Positions 12,301-23,580 of a DNA stretch of 64,000 nt are shown here, in pieces. Both the position numbers and the translations under genes were made by a program. Below the pieces are notes generated by a model, which did no database searches, had not been told where the DNA came from, and saw only the letters and a program-made list of their open reading frames with translations. This stretch comes from Boesenbergia rotunda. Lineage: Eukaryota > Streptophyta > Magnoliopsida > Zingiberales > Zingiberaceae. The DNA lies in assembly GCA_024364735.1 (NCBI GenBank), contig JAGFNQ010002612.1, positions 327,452 through 391,451 on the forward strand, in the 5' to 3' direction. Within the stretch, counting starts at the first letter, position 1. Every line of letters begins with the position of its first letter.

Positions 12301-13296
12301 TGATTCATTTCTTTCATCACTTTTTATGAACTTTCCAACATCTGAGGCAGAAGAATCATCAAAGCCATCAACAGATGACAATGCATATCTGAAAAAGGAA
12401 TCAGATCTACCCTCTTTCATATCCGGGTAATTATTACATTTATCTGTTGTAGTTTTTATGTCTGATTTAAGTTCACTTCTTTATCTCCAAATTAACTCTT
12501 AGTGGCATATGGCCTAATTATAGTGGAAAGGGGGACATTTAAATACTATTGCAAATAAATGTGAGGTTGGTCAAAATAATGGTTTAACTTGGATCCTGCT
12601 ATGAAATTTATTTGTGAATTAATAGTATTGGGATTGCAAATCTCAGGGATGATAGTTTAACTTGAAATTAGTTCCATTTTAATCTGTTCTTGATCGAAAA
12701 ACAACTGCATAACGATTCAAGTCTATATTATGATTGTTATTTGTGTTTACCCAGAATTCATGATAAAATGAATTTTCTTCTGCTCACTTATTATAGATTT
12801 GTTTTTGATGAAATTGTGGAATAGAGAATGTGCATAAAAACTGACGAGCATATTGATTTTCAACATCATAGAAGGCATATTGACATTATTAACGTGTGGT
12901 TCAGATATAAGATTGTAGAAGTTTGTACAGGTAGATTTTGAACTGATTTCGTTAGAGGTGTGCTATATAACATTGGTAGGTAACAAAAGAAGTGTTTCTC
13001 ACCTGAAACACTATAAATAGTGAACGAAGATGTGATTATGATATAACATTATTCATTTGTATTCTGATTCTAATTCATAGAAACTACAAAGTCTATTGTT
13101 AGCTTGTCCTTATTGAGAAGATTTTATTATGCAGCACAATTCTAACAAATGCTATCATTAGTTCTCATTGAAGAATTTTCTTAACAGTTTCAACTCTTCA
13201 TTAACACACGAGCAAAAGGAACAAAGGCGAAAACAGGCCATGGTTCGAGCAACATTTGTGCAAGACCTACTTTTCTCCACTCTTTTTGATGATTAA
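9394..13296 (+). CDS. Di19: Di19-family zinc-finger protein (drought-induced 19)
   Basis: Five exons join in frame to 228 codons: 9394-9475, 9630-9769, 11996-12073, 12149-12426, 13188-13296. The start MDSDLWISRLAAAKR is the family signature. Two atypical C2H2 fingers follow: CPYCYEDHDISSLCSHLEEEH (residues 47-67) and CPICYIKVAKDMLNHITLQH (76-95). A basic nuclear-localisation stretch RRRRLRR (about 102-108) and LGRDLREAHLQIHLG come next, and the conserved C-terminal FVQDLLFSTLFDD ends the protein. Di19 proteins are nuclear DNA-binding regulators of drought, salt and ABA responses and are phosphorylated by calcium-dependent kinases. Exons 3 and 4 are separated by a minor-class AT-AC intron, and intron 2 carries a transposon. 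The gene converges tail-to-tail with the ICR gene. Confidence 0.95.
10566..11859. mobile_element. Non-autonomous Mutator-like element in Di19 intron 2
   Basis: The body is flanked by a perfect 9-bp direct repeat AAATAAATA (10557-10565 and 11860-11868), the target-site size typical of Mutator-like elements. Ends are inverted: GGTCAAAAATCACAGGAG on the left, and GGACAAAAATCAAAAGGA on the right read backwards. The similarity continues inward for roughly 100 bp (GTAAAATGACACAA on the left, TTGTGTCATTTTAC on the right). The interior has no transposase ORF but contains several copies of a GTAGCAGCTAC-like palindromic word (TTGTAGCAGCTACGA, TAGTTGCTACAAC). It is expected to be spliced out with the intron. 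Confidence 0.8.
12074..12148 (+). other. U12-type AT-AC intron of Di19
   Basis: This 75-base intron begins ATATCCTTCC, a match to the minor-spliceosome 5' site, and ends AC (GGATTAC). CCTCTTAAC sits about 11 bases before the 3' end, where a U12 branch site is expected. No GT-AG choice keeps the conserved HGHIFK-MQRRRRLRR junction: only the AT-AC borders restore it. Confidence 0.88.
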
Positions 13297-13955
13297 GGAA
13301 ACTGGCTGATGAGAGAATCCGATGAGAGTACAACACCAAGGCTACCAATTCTCTAGCAAATTTCATTGCTTACACTGAATCCTAAATTATCACCTAAAAC
13401 AGGCCGTGTATTCGAGTCCTAATGGTTGTCCATGCCAAAATGGAAGAACTCGATACGGGCCTGGAAGTAAAGGTTAAATCTGCACATGTTAGACTACCTT
13501 TAAGTCCTTAGCTCAATCATACTTCTATTTATTGAATAGAGAGATTCAACTTACAAAATGCAGCGTGTGGTATATCTTTTTTTTACTTCTTGCAGTTCTT
13601 TTTTCTCATACTTTATTAGGAGAAAAGGCAATTGCGGTGTGTAGTGAAATTTCAATGGTTGGAAACCTGCTTTTCATTGTCAGCACACGGAGGACCAAAT
13701 TGTTTACACATACATCATGAGATTAAGCACATATAACTTTGCTGATGAATTCACAAAGTTGGAAACTGATATATTCTACAGATGGAACAGAATCCAAAGA
13801 TCCTCCATCTTTCATACTACAAACAAGATCCAAATGTGATCCATGAGTTCCAAAGGCCAACCACACATTGGCAATCCTAACACAAACAGTTCATAAACTG
13901 ATAGGGAAGAACAGAGCAAGGGAGTAAGGCACTGATGATACAAATTGCTGTCGCC
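13297..13955. other. Convergent 3' UTR region, Di19 / ICR
   Basis: About 660 bases lie between the two stop codons. The DNA is AT-rich, has no convincing ORF, and presumably holds both 3' UTRs, which may overlap. Confidence 0.45.
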
Positions 13956-15203
13956 TCACTTATGCTGATTCTTCTTCCAAAGGTTTCCGAACATCCGCAC
14001 GCCCGTGCCCTTCTTCCTCCCGCCGCTGCCATCCTCCTCGTCCTCGTCGTCTCCATCTGTCAATGGCGATCCCCAGATGCCGTAGCCGCCACCTCCGACG
14101 TGTTTGTCCATCGACCTGCAGTGCTCCGCCACCTTCCTCCCATCCGTTTCGTCGCCTCCGGCGGCATCTCCCGTTGCTAGAGCTTCTGCCGCGGCTTCGG
14201 CCGCCTTCCGCCATTGGTCGGTTTGAACCTTCAGCCGCTTCAGTTCCATTTCCAGTGTCGCCTTGGCGCCTTCAGCCGTCTCCAGTTGCGCCGCCAGCTG
14301 CTTCTCTTTGGTTTTACTTTCTTTGAGCTGTTCCGCCATTGAATTCAGCTTTGCCGTGAGCTCTTCTTGTTTGGATCGAGCAGAGTCTGCAATTTGCTTG
14401 GCTTCCTCCTCTGCTCTGGTCTTAAAGATGGCGTTTTCTTCCAGGAGGATTGCCACTTCCTTTTCCTTCTCCAAAAGCTTGGCTTTCCAGATGCCGATTT
14501 CTTCCTCCTCGTTCTTCTTCACATCCTCTTTCTTCCGCCCTTCTGCTTCCTCCACTGCTGCAACATCACTTTCATTGTTCTCGCTCCTCTGTGTTTTGTC
14601 GGTCATTGTCTTCTTCTTCTCCTCCTCCTCTTTCTTCTGCACGCTGTCAGCTTCATCCTCCGTGAGAACGGACTCAGACGGCACTACTACTTCAAACACA
14701 TCCATCGTCGCCGGCGAAGTGACGCTGTCCTCCACTGTGTCATATTTTCGAACACCTTCCGGTTGAGAATCCCGAGAAAGAGCAAGCTGCTCCTCTTTTC
14801 TTTTCTTGGCCAAGGCAGCAGCAGGGACACGCTTCTTGGCCTTCACAAGGGCTCGCTCCGCTTCGCGCTTGGCGGCTTCCGCCTCGGCCAGCTGCTCCCT
14901 CAGCTTCTTGAGCTCCACCTGCGCTTTGCTCAGCTTCGTCTCCAGCTCCGCCGCCCTCGTGGTCCGCTTCCTCTGCTGCAAACAACAAAAGCTACGTCAG
15001 AAAACGGCAAACGAAGTGCAAGGAGCAACCTCCTCGCTTACCTCCTGTGATCCCCCTCGAGGGGACACCTTTGCGCTGCAGTCGACGGCCGCGCTCGCCC
15101 GGCGGCGCTCGCTATTGGCCTCGGAGCAGGCGGTGCTCCGCAGGTGCAGCGGCGCGCGGGGAGAGGGCCTCTGTGGCGCGTCCGACGATCCCCTACTTCC
15201 CAT
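13956..15203 (-). CDS. Interactor of constitutively active ROPs (ICR/RIP) family protein
   Basis: Two exons on the minus strand (15203-15042 and 14975-13956) give 393 codons. The N-terminus MGSRGSSDAPQRPSPRAPLH has the family's S-P-R-rich leader. The second exon carries long coiled coils (ELETKLSKAQVELKKLREQL; later EEENAIFK-type heptads). Near residues 308-316 is QWRKAAEAA, the conserved ROP-binding element. The tail MFGNLWKKNQHK matches the C-terminal basic IG/NLWKK end of the family. These scaffolds bind activated ROP GTPases at the plasma membrane and link them to the exocyst and cortical microtubules. The acceptor is a tandem CAGCAG, so one Gln may be optional. The insert between the coiled coils is unusually rich in Glu and Lys. 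GC content is much higher than in the flanks. The plus-strand open frames over this region are shadows. Confidence 0.93.
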
Positions 15204-15560
15204 CAAAACTACTTCCTCACTCGCTCAACTCCGCATCAAAACAGCAGCACAACAGACAGAGACAGGCGTTCGACGAAAGTCCTCCTCACCAGGACCCAGG
15301 CGCGGCAGTCGCCCCAGCTTTTAATGGCTCCTCCTCTCCTTCCCAAGGCTGTCTGTCTGTCTGTCTCCCCCCGTCCATGTGGTGGACGATCAACGGTCAA
15401 AATAAATAGCTGCAGAGAGGAAGAAGAAGCAGCCAGTAAGAGCACAGCTCTCAAAGACCTCCTTCAAATTTCAAACTCTAGAGGATTTGGCAGCGCGGAC
15501 TGTAGCAGTGGACATTAAATTAGTACAAGTGAGCAGAGGATGACAGTGAACGTTAGGAAT
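15204..15560 (-). promoter_or_regulatory. ICR 5' UTR and proximal promoter region
   Basis: This moderately GC-rich stretch holds a short TGTC repeat (CTGTCTGTCTGTCT on the plus strand, 15350-15365) and a weak TATTTATT (minus) near 15400. No ORF is supported. The role as leader and promoter follows only from its position. Confidence 0.35.
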
Positions 15561-15748
15561 GATTTGCATTGGCATTAACCCATGCAAGCAAAATTGGAAT
15601 GGCTTTGTCCGGGTAGATTTTCAACTACATTTTTCCCTGTGGTTTATCAGATTCAATCATTCAAAGAAACAAATTACTAAGACAAGAACAGAGATAAGCT
15701 TTGATACTCACTCACCTCTACATATAGAACCTTGTTTCCAGCACTCAC

Positions 15749-15978
15749 CCCCACGGGCTGGATCAGCTCGTTAAGACACTCGCACTTGAAATGGAGGTCG
15801 TGGGTTCGAGGGTCGACAGTATGAACGAGGGGTGAAACCTCGGCTGCTGTTTAAAAAAAAAATCCCTCGCGCCTGGGTGTCTTGGCCTGCCCAGCATTCA
15901 CCGTGATTTACCCCCTCTGGACACTTGTGGGGCAGAGACCAGGGGGCCGCTGGGTTGGCGGTTCCAACCTTTTTGAAA
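15749..15978 (+). mobile_element. SINE family A, copy 1
   Basis: The 230-bp body starts CCCCACGGGCTGGATCAGC and contains pol III-like boxes: A-box region GCTCGTTAAGACA and B box GTGGGTTCGAGGG. It is flanked by a 17-base repeat TTGTTTCCAGCACTCAC / TTGTTTCCAGCATTCAC with one mismatch. Homologous to 51622-51843. No coding capacity. tRNA-derived ancestry is inferred from the boxes. Confidence 0.75.
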
Positions 15979-16079
15979 TTGTTTCCAGCATTCACGGGCT
16001 GCTGTTAAGACACTCACCTCTACATATAGAAGCATTCACGGGCTGATACTCACTCACCTCTACATATAGAAGCTTTGAT

Positions 16080-16307
16080 ACCCACGGGCTGATCAGCTGG
16101 TTAAGACACTCGCACTTGACATGGAGGTCGTGGGTTCGAGGGTCGACAGTATGAACGAGGGGTGAAACCTCAGCTGCTGTTTAAAAAAATCCCTCGCGCC
16201 TGGGTGTCTTGGCCTGCCCAGCATTCACCGTGATTTACCCCCCTCTGGATACTTGTGGGGCAGAGACCAGGGGGCCGCTGGGTTGGTGGTTCCAACCTTT
16301 TTGAAAT
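16080..16307 (+). mobile_element. SINE family A, copy 2 (local duplicate)
   Basis: This copy is nearly identical to copy 1. It is followed by the same flank TTGAAATTGTTTCCAGCA, and preceded by shuffled copies of copy 1's upstream flank (CACTCACCTCTACATATAGAAG twice at about 16011-16069). It therefore looks like a local segmental duplication of element plus flank rather than a second independent insertion. Confidence 0.7.
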
Positions 16308-16319
16308 TGTTTCCAGCAA

Positions 16320-16600
16320 GGGCCTCCGGGGCTATGATGTAGCGGTAAGGTCACTAGTTGTTAATCCAGATATCCGCGGTTCGATCCCCAACTACGGCAC
16401 ATTTTGTAGGAATTTTTCCTCCAAATGAGACGCAAATCCTGGGCCGTTGGGCTTCTAGACTGGCCACCGCGAACGCTTCCCGATTTACCCTGGTGACCGG
16501 TGGGAAATTTCCGTGGGGCCGGGCCGGTCACCCAGGTTCAATTTGTCTGTTGCCTGGTTCATCATTTTTTTTTCATTTTTTTTATTTATTTTTGTTTCCA
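16320..16600 (+). mobile_element. SINE family B, plus-strand copy
   Basis: The head GGCTATGATGTAGCGGTAAGG and GCGGTTCGATCCCCAAC match pol III A and B boxes. The body continues TTTTTCCTCCAAATGAGACG... GATTTACCCTGGTGACCGG and ends in a T-rich tail. Matches, mostly in reverse, occur at 16905-17030, 47870-48110, 48110-48370, 48621-48833 with 51090-51123, 51362-51603 and 57205-57335. It is not a functional tRNA gene, because the acceptor stem does not pair. Confidence 0.75.
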
Positions 16601-16904
16601 GCCAGGGTCTTCTGTGAGGGCGGATCAGTCGTCCGAGATAAAAAGATTTCGTTAATAATTTTGTTTTCTAGCAAGTGTGGATTGAAAGTGTTGGACAGTT
16701 TGACGGGGCGCCGGAGGCGAACAAATCATTTCTTTTTTCTTGCCTCCTTGTTTCAGCAAGTGTGAGCTTTGAGACATGGAAAGCTTTCTACTGTGGATTG
16801 AAGACGAGGAATATGTGATTGTTTCACTGAAGCGTTCTTGGATGGTTATCGGTATATAATTATAAAAAAAATGATGAATCAGACAGTAGACAAATTGAAT
16901 CTGA

Positions 16905-17030
16905 AGTGATCGATCCGGCCCTACGAAATTTCTCACCGATCACCAAATAAATCCGGAAGCGTTCGCGTTGGACAATATAGAAATCCAACGTCTCAGAATT
17001 CGCACTCCATTTAAAGGAACATTAATTAAG
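16905..17030 (-). mobile_element. SINE family B, partial copy
   Basis: GATCCGGCCCTACGAAATTT...AAATCCGGAAGCGTTCGCG is the reverse complement of the 3' half of family B. It lies about 300 bases from the plus-strand copy, forming an inverted pair. Confidence 0.65.
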
Positions 17031-17687
17031 TTTGTTTGATTTTATCGGTATATAATTATAGGATTATGATAGAACGGGGGTAAATTTTTCTAAATTCCCC
17101 ACTAACAAGTCAACTTTGCATGCAATCCCTACCCAAACATTTCTTTGCATGCAGTCCCTGATGTGATGTTTGGTGAGTATTATTTGAAGAAAATTGAGTA
17201 TAAAAGTTAGAAAACTGAGTATGGTAGTTTGCATCCACCACATCAATAATCCTGTACTCAATTTTCACTCTTTTTATACTCAAGTTTCACTCTTTTATAC
17301 TCAGTTTTCATTGATATATATTCAATTTTTACCCTTTTATACTCAGTTCCATTAGGGAGCAAAAACTTATGTGAGGAGTAAAGGCAAAGTTTGACTCTCC
17401 ATTAGGGATTTAAAGTTAGGGTTCCTATTTTTTTAGTAGGCATTGGAGGAAGAAAAAGGGTGTGGATTTGGAATCCAGCAAGAGGACAAAGGAACCTCCC
17501 TCAAAAGCAGGCGGCCTTTTCTATTTCCCTTTTTCTTGTTCTCTTGAATTTTAATACAAGTGAACTAAAACAGGTTTTTTTTTATCAAAGATTCAGGTTT
17601 CGAATTGAAAAGAATAATGTATATTATTTTCATATTTATTAAAAAGTATACTTAATTATATTTATTTTCTATCTTTTGATAAAATTA
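17031..17687. other. AT-rich intergenic stretch
   Basis: Contains a short degenerate repeat of TTTATACTCAATTTTCACTC type at about 17250-17345. No gene or complete element is visible. Confidence 0.4.
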
Positions 17688-17688
17688 A

Positions 17689-19109
17689 TTTTTTCTTATT
17701 CATGTTTTTCTCTTTCCTCTCCTCCTTCCTCATTTATTTTTTTTATTTATATGCATATATAATATGAGTCTCACAATATTTAAAATTTAGTTAAGCGTCT
17801 TAGGAATAAAAAAATCATGGGTTTAATATATATCATATCAGTCCAATGTGGCTTTGATATGTATTTATATCATGTCTACATTGGTTGATTCTTTTAATAA
17901 TCCTAGAGAAGTGGAAATAAATAATTGACGACGTCATTGGACTCCTTAAAACCTCATAAATTTATAGGCCCTGAAATAGTTACAATCTGAAGTCTCTAGA
18001 TTGATCAATACGTTTTGATCGAAATCTACCGATGAACCTATATAAGTTCGATTGGACCCATTTTCACATCCTGTGGATTTATGAGATTGCAAAGAGTCCC
18101 ACGGTATCATTCATTGTTTATTTCTGCTTCTCAAGAGTCATTAAAATATTATCGAATGAATTATTCTATATCAAATTTATATTAGGCATGATATGAATGC
18201 ATATTAAGCCCAAATTAAGCTTGATATGCTACATATCAAGTTCAATGTAGGTCTACTATGGTTGCATATCACATCTCTAATTAGATGTGACTCCATTTCA
18301 AAAGAGTACTCCAAAGATGATTCTTAGTATAGCCGCAAAAGAATAAATCATGTTTTAATTAAGTCAAAATTTAACTAAAAATAAAATGAAAAATAAATAA
18401 ATAGAGAATATGTACATTGTTTGAGATGATATAAAGATTATCTCCTCACATTAAAGGACAAAGAATATTAGATTATGAAAATATTATTATCAATCGAAAT
18501 TTTCAAAAGATCACATTTAAGTTTTTCTTTTTCCTAGCGCTCATTCTAAATGTAGAAAGATATCCTTTTGATTGGAAAATGCCAATCCTGTACTTACTAA
18601 TTTAGTAGTGTCTTTTTGAAGATGCCTCCATCTTGTATCAGATTTGGATCGGTCTTGAAACTTATTAAGCAACATTCTCATTTAAGCCTCATGAGTTGAA
18701 AAGCACTTTTCAAGCAAACATTTAATCCTCGTAAAAACAAGAAAAATATATATACATCATAAGCTTTATAATTACTTAATCAAGAATTAATAAAATAAAA
18801 AAATACAGAATCAATTGCACTTTAGTCTGTTCTTATTTAAAAGTCACAGAGGCTCCAACTCTAAAGTAGTCTAACACTCTTCTAAATGTTGGGCCTAAGA
18901 TGTACCATATCAAGTTTAATGTGAGCCTAATATGGGTGTATATTTAGCCCAACCTCAACATGACCTTGATATGGATGCATATTAGATTTAATGTGGGCCT
19001 CATATTTAAATTTTAAATATTGTGGGGCTCACATCATGCATGTATGTAAATAAAAAAAAAAGGAAAGAGATGAAAGGAGAGGGAAAGAGAAGAAAAGAAT
19101 GAGAAAAAG
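17689..19109. mobile_element. Long-TIR DNA element without coding capacity
   Basis: Roughly 100 bases at the left (TTTTTCTCTTTCCTCTCC ... ATGAGTCTCACAATATTTAA) recur inverted at the right (TTTAAATATTGTGGGGCTC ... GGAGAGGGAAAGAGAAG). The interior (1.2 kb) is AT-rich and holds several copies of a word like TTGATATGCATATTAGGCC. Long inverted ends and no ORF suggest a non-autonomous Mutator-like element. I could not define a convincing target-site duplication. Confidence 0.6.
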
Positions 19110-19112
19110 TTA

Positions 19113-19328
19113 GGGGGGTTTGGTAGAATTGTTTTCTATTTTCATTTTATGTAGAAATGTGATTTTCTGGAAAACGTGTTTGGTTTGCATTTTTCAGTCT
19201 TGTTTTCCAGAAAAAAATATAGTATTTTTTGGAAAACTAGAGAATGAAAGAAAGTCATTTTCCAGAAAATGAGAAAATGCGATTTTCTGAAAAATAAAAA
19301 TATAAAAAAGAGCAAACCAAACACCCCC
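19113..19328. mobile_element. Tourist-like MITE (PIF/Harbinger type)
   Basis: A 216-bp element starts GGGGGGTTTGGTAGAATT and ends AGCAAACCAAACACCCCC, which are inverted repeats. It is flanked on both sides by TTA (19110-19112 and 19329-19331). TTA duplication with G-rich ends reading TTTGGT is typical of Tourist-like MITEs. The interior is a set of GATTTTCTGGAAAA-like inverted words. Confidence 0.75.
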
Positions 19329-19567
19329 TTAATTTTGTAAAAAAAGGTAGAATTGGAAAATAATATAATTGAATGCACTAGTTAGTAAACATGAAAATAA
19401 TGCACGCTTTTTGATCAATTTGAAAATTTACACTCGCCCTTTGACAAAATGTCGAACTAAAATTCTCTTCCGGACAGAGTTAAATGACTCCAATTGAAGT
19501 TGGCTAAACATGGAGCGCCAAAAAATATTTTATACAAATTGTAAAATTTTTTTTAAAAATACATTTT

Positions 19568-22043
19568 TGTCACGCCCCGAGAAGCCGCTCGTCCGATACC
19601 GACCGGACTGCCACTCCCTCGACCGACGCACAATTCGGAAACCTAACCTCTACGACCATCCCAGATGATTGTACCTCAGCCTATAGGGCTGGAACAACCG
19701 TCTGCAATTAACAGAAATGAAAACGACGACAAGGCTGCGTACCGGTACGACTTACGACAAAACCAAAACAAAATCGAGGCCTCCATGGCACACAAAAGTA
19801 CAACTATCCCGTCTTAACATAGACGACACGAAAGAGTATAACATACCAACAGCGGAAATGAAAAGAAATACAATGAATAAAAGAGACGGGTACCAACATG
19901 TACCCCAACCAAAAGACAGGCGAAAATCGTCTCGGAGACACATGAACTGGGACAGGCTGCTGAACAATCCAGACGATCATCCTGATAAGAGAAAAATATA
20001 GCCAACGGGGTGAGTCCTAAGAACTCAGCGAATACAGTCTAATGTGCATAGAAAGAAATGATAGCAGTAAGTTACCGTCAATCTATCTATCACAGTACTG
20101 AAGATAACTGCAGTAAGAAAATGCAGAACTGAACCATAAGCAGTAAAGTAACTACATACCTACCTGCGTCGATCCCAAACCCAGTAGTATGCATGTCAAC
20201 CAAGTGCAGCAATCAAGTGCAGCAAACACAATCATATGCATCAATGCACAGTATGCTCATGATGCAGCATGGGTCACCCCTGACGCCTCGGTCAATAATG
20301 CACACGCGGGACCATGTGGGTAGGGCTGTGACCTGGTCTTCCCTGCACGAACAGACGGTCGATAATGCACACGCGAGACCGAATGGGTAGGGTCGGAGAC
20401 CATAAACGTACCCCACCATCGGATGAAGTAACGCTCTAAACGTCCCTTGCTATCATCGGATAGGTGGGACGAGTAGCAAGTACGACGACCCATCTCAACC
20501 TCCAGGGAGTCAAAGGTCGTCCCCTATGCTACGTGCAATAATGATACATGTTGCTATCCCATGCATCAACCACTATCTATCTCTACTGTCATCTACATGA
20601 TATGCAGTAGTCCAGATAACCGGTATGCACCAATACCTAACTCCTAGCGTAAGGTATAAGGTAACCTGTGCATCATCAATCCATACAGAAACAGTAAGCG
20701 GTAAAGCTAACAGAATACAACTACCGAAGCAAAAGCACAGAGATAAAAATATCAGGTATCCCTACTGCTAACTATGTCTAGCTATGCATAAACAGAGGTA
20801 CCCGCCTCGATATGAAGAAATCCAAGCGTCGAGAACCCCCGTCTAGAAATAATAACCGCGACGAAGATAGCCGCGACACTCAATATCCTGCATCAAATAC
20901 ACAATCATTTAGTCGAATATAACTTCTAATTTAATTAGGATTAATCCTAATCAATTAATCCTAATTAACCACCCCTTTGATTAATTTGGGCTAATTATTA
21001 TTAATAAATCAATTAACCCTAACTTCTTAGCCAATTCGTTAATTAGGGTTAATTATGATTAATTAATCTCCAATTAATCCCCTAATTCTAATCAATCATC
21101 CCTCTAACCCGATCAAGAACAAAGCCCTAATCACCCATCTAACAACTAAGAACATAGGGAGTTCTACCATTAGATTTCTAAGCAGTGGAAGAAGAACAAT
21201 ATCGCATCCACACTCACTGCAAGAAATCTTAAACCTAATTGCATCCACCAGATTCACAGCAACCAGAAGAGAATTCGAATCAATCACCAATAGGGATAGG
21301 GTTTACCTCAGTTGGTATGCACGTACTCCTCTGCTCCGGCGACGCGGATCAATACAAATCAAACCCAATAGAGGAAACAGAACAACCACAAGATCGGAAT
21401 TAGACTCAGTCAAATTGCTGCGATCTGAGAGGGAGGCCCGGCAGTCTTGCTTGCTTGCGATGGCAACCGTGAAAGAGGGGAATCGCCCGAAGGAAAGGGA
21501 TTGCCCGGTCTCAGGAAGAACAAAGACGAAGATCGGAACACCAACCGTGCCCTAGATCCACCGAACACGAAGATTCGCCCAAATCAAGATCCCGACCACG
21601 ATAGGAAACCATTTGAAATCGCAAAACAACAAACACTCACCACCAGTAACAGAAAGGGAAGGAAAATGCGAGAGCTGGAGAGAGCCGGCGATCCTCGTTT
21701 GCTCCCGAAGCCCTAGCTTCGATTCGGAAGCCCAAATCGCTCCTATGGCAGGAAACGTGGGGAAGAGAAGAAATTGAGATCCGCCAAAACTCCGGCTCCG
21801 GTGAGATCGGGGAAGAAGAAGGGCTGGTGCGGTTTCTCTCCTGGCTGCGGCGAAAGGCGAAGCGGAGAGAAGAGATCGAGGAAAATTTTTGGTGGTGGCT
21901 AGGTCACGCTGAACGGGAAAACAAAGGCTTTATAAGGGATGACCGTTTTGCAGAAAAACCCATTCAGCTTTTTCGAAATCCCAACCATGCCCTTAATTTC
22001 GAAATTTTTGGCTTTTAGCCCTCAAATTTCTCAGATTCTCACA
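19568..22043 (-). mobile_element. Probable solo LTR (2.5 kb)
   Basis: On the minus strand it starts TGTGAGAATCTGAGAAATTT and ends CTCGGGGCGTGACA, the TG...CA form with the GGGGCGTGACA end common in plant LTRs. ATTTT flanks it on both sides (19563-19567 and 22044-22048), which would be a 5-bp target duplication, although in AT-rich DNA. A TATA-like CTTATAAAGCC (minus) lies near 21935. It contains no long ORF, includes an imperfect 75-bp duplication around 20280-20400 (AATGCACACGCG twice), and a TTAATTAGGATTAATC-rich block at 20930-21070. Confidence 0.5.
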
Positions 22044-22239
22044 ATTTTTATTTGATGTACCTCAGGTTTCTCAAATTGATGATTCTGATATTAAACTTTT
22101 GAAAAGACTTTTATATTCTCAAAATTGAGTGTTTACCCTTTTTATTTAGTTTCAAAATTTAAAAATAATAATTTTAATATCATGAGAGGCGTCTCGGATT
22201 CTTTTTTTTAAAAAATATATAATTAACACTATAACCTAA

Positions 22240-22395
22240 TTGGAAAGCTGAACTCTAGGGATTTTTTATTTTTAATTTTTTTATACTTGAATACTATAAT
22301 CCAATTGGGAAGGTGAATCCTAAGGATTTTCGATTTTTAATTTTTTTTAATTTGAATATTATAATCTAATTGGAAAGGTGAATCCTAAATTAAAA
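22240..22395 (+). repeat. Degenerate tandem repeat, about 66-bp period, three copies
   Basis: The word CTAATTGGAAAGGTGAATCC with variants recurs near 22238, 22302 and 22368, each followed by an A/T-rich spacer. It lies in AT-rich non-coding DNA between the solo LTR and the trihelix gene. The remaining DNA to 23580 shows no gene. Confidence 0.5.
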
Positions 22396-23580
22396 TAAAA
22401 AAATATTAACTTTGTCACTAAATTTTTTTTTTAAAAGCTTAGTATCTAAAATGTCAAAAATAAATCAAATTTGATATTTAAAATATATTTTCCTTATTTT
22501 TATTTTTTATATAATTTTAAAATTCATATCATCTTACACGAATCACAAGATCCACTATTTTAATGCTCAGTTAATTTTTAAGAAGGCATTTAATGAAACA
22601 AAATCCCTAGGAATGAATAATCTTTTGTTGACAAATGATGATTCGTTCGTCCTTAATATTCTTATTAATTCGTTTTAAAATCAATACGTAGAAGATAAAT
22701 TACGAGGACTACTAATCTAGATATTATGATTTATGCATAAAAAAGAGAGGCATATTAATTTTGTCAAATTTTAACTCTCATATCTCATACTAATAACATT
22801 CACGTATTAATCATTCGTTCATCTCACTTAAAAATCTTTTGAGACCATTGCCATGAAGATTGATGTATTGCAGGCAGCTATGCTTTCTTGTCATCACTTA
22901 TGTAAAGCGAGTGCACGTCTTGCAGTCTCTCGGTCGATTCCACTGCTCCATGAAAGAAACTTGCCTCCCTCTTCCATTAGGATGATAATCATTTTGTAGA
23001 GGATCAATCAGTGAAAGAAAGGCTTGAGTTTTACTCTCTCCCAGGGATTTCAAGCATCAAGTAGTCTCCGGCCTCTCAAACTTGTCGATTGAGTAGCAAT
23101 TTATCTGATTACTTATTAATCATCCATTGCTACTATTCGAATTTGATTAGGAGGACGAAAGCATGCAGAAACTGACAATTTTCATTCAAAATCAGCGTAC
23201 ATCCTAACAATACAGAATTTTCTTTTTCATAATTAATACCCACTCAAAACATAGAAAGGGGGGAAAAAAAGGAAACAAAGATTCTTGCATTGCGAGTCTC
23301 TGGCCTAATAACAGGATCAAAGATTGTTAGACTGTAAAATTACTGGTCACACATTAAATAGATGCTTCAGCCATACAGAGTTTAACCAAATCAATCAATC
23401 CTTAAGCAAAAGAAAGGCAACTTTGAGCAAATTCACCTTCTTTTACTTGCCTGAACAGCAACTTGAATAGCTAACAAATGACGATGCTGAGAACTCGTAG
23501 ATCTTAGCTTAGCTTAGATATCACAATTTAGATGATGAGCATTTCGTAAGATGCATGATCTAGATGTACAAGTCAAACCG

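Noticed and set aside
14063..15050. Plus-strand open frames up to 227 codons
   Set aside because: They lie antisense to the ICR exons and reflect its GC-rich, Glu/Lys-rich codons.
16323..16400. Possible tRNA gene (good A and B boxes)
   Set aside because: The acceptor and anticodon stems do not form and the same head recurs in SINE copies; it is a tRNA-derived SINE.
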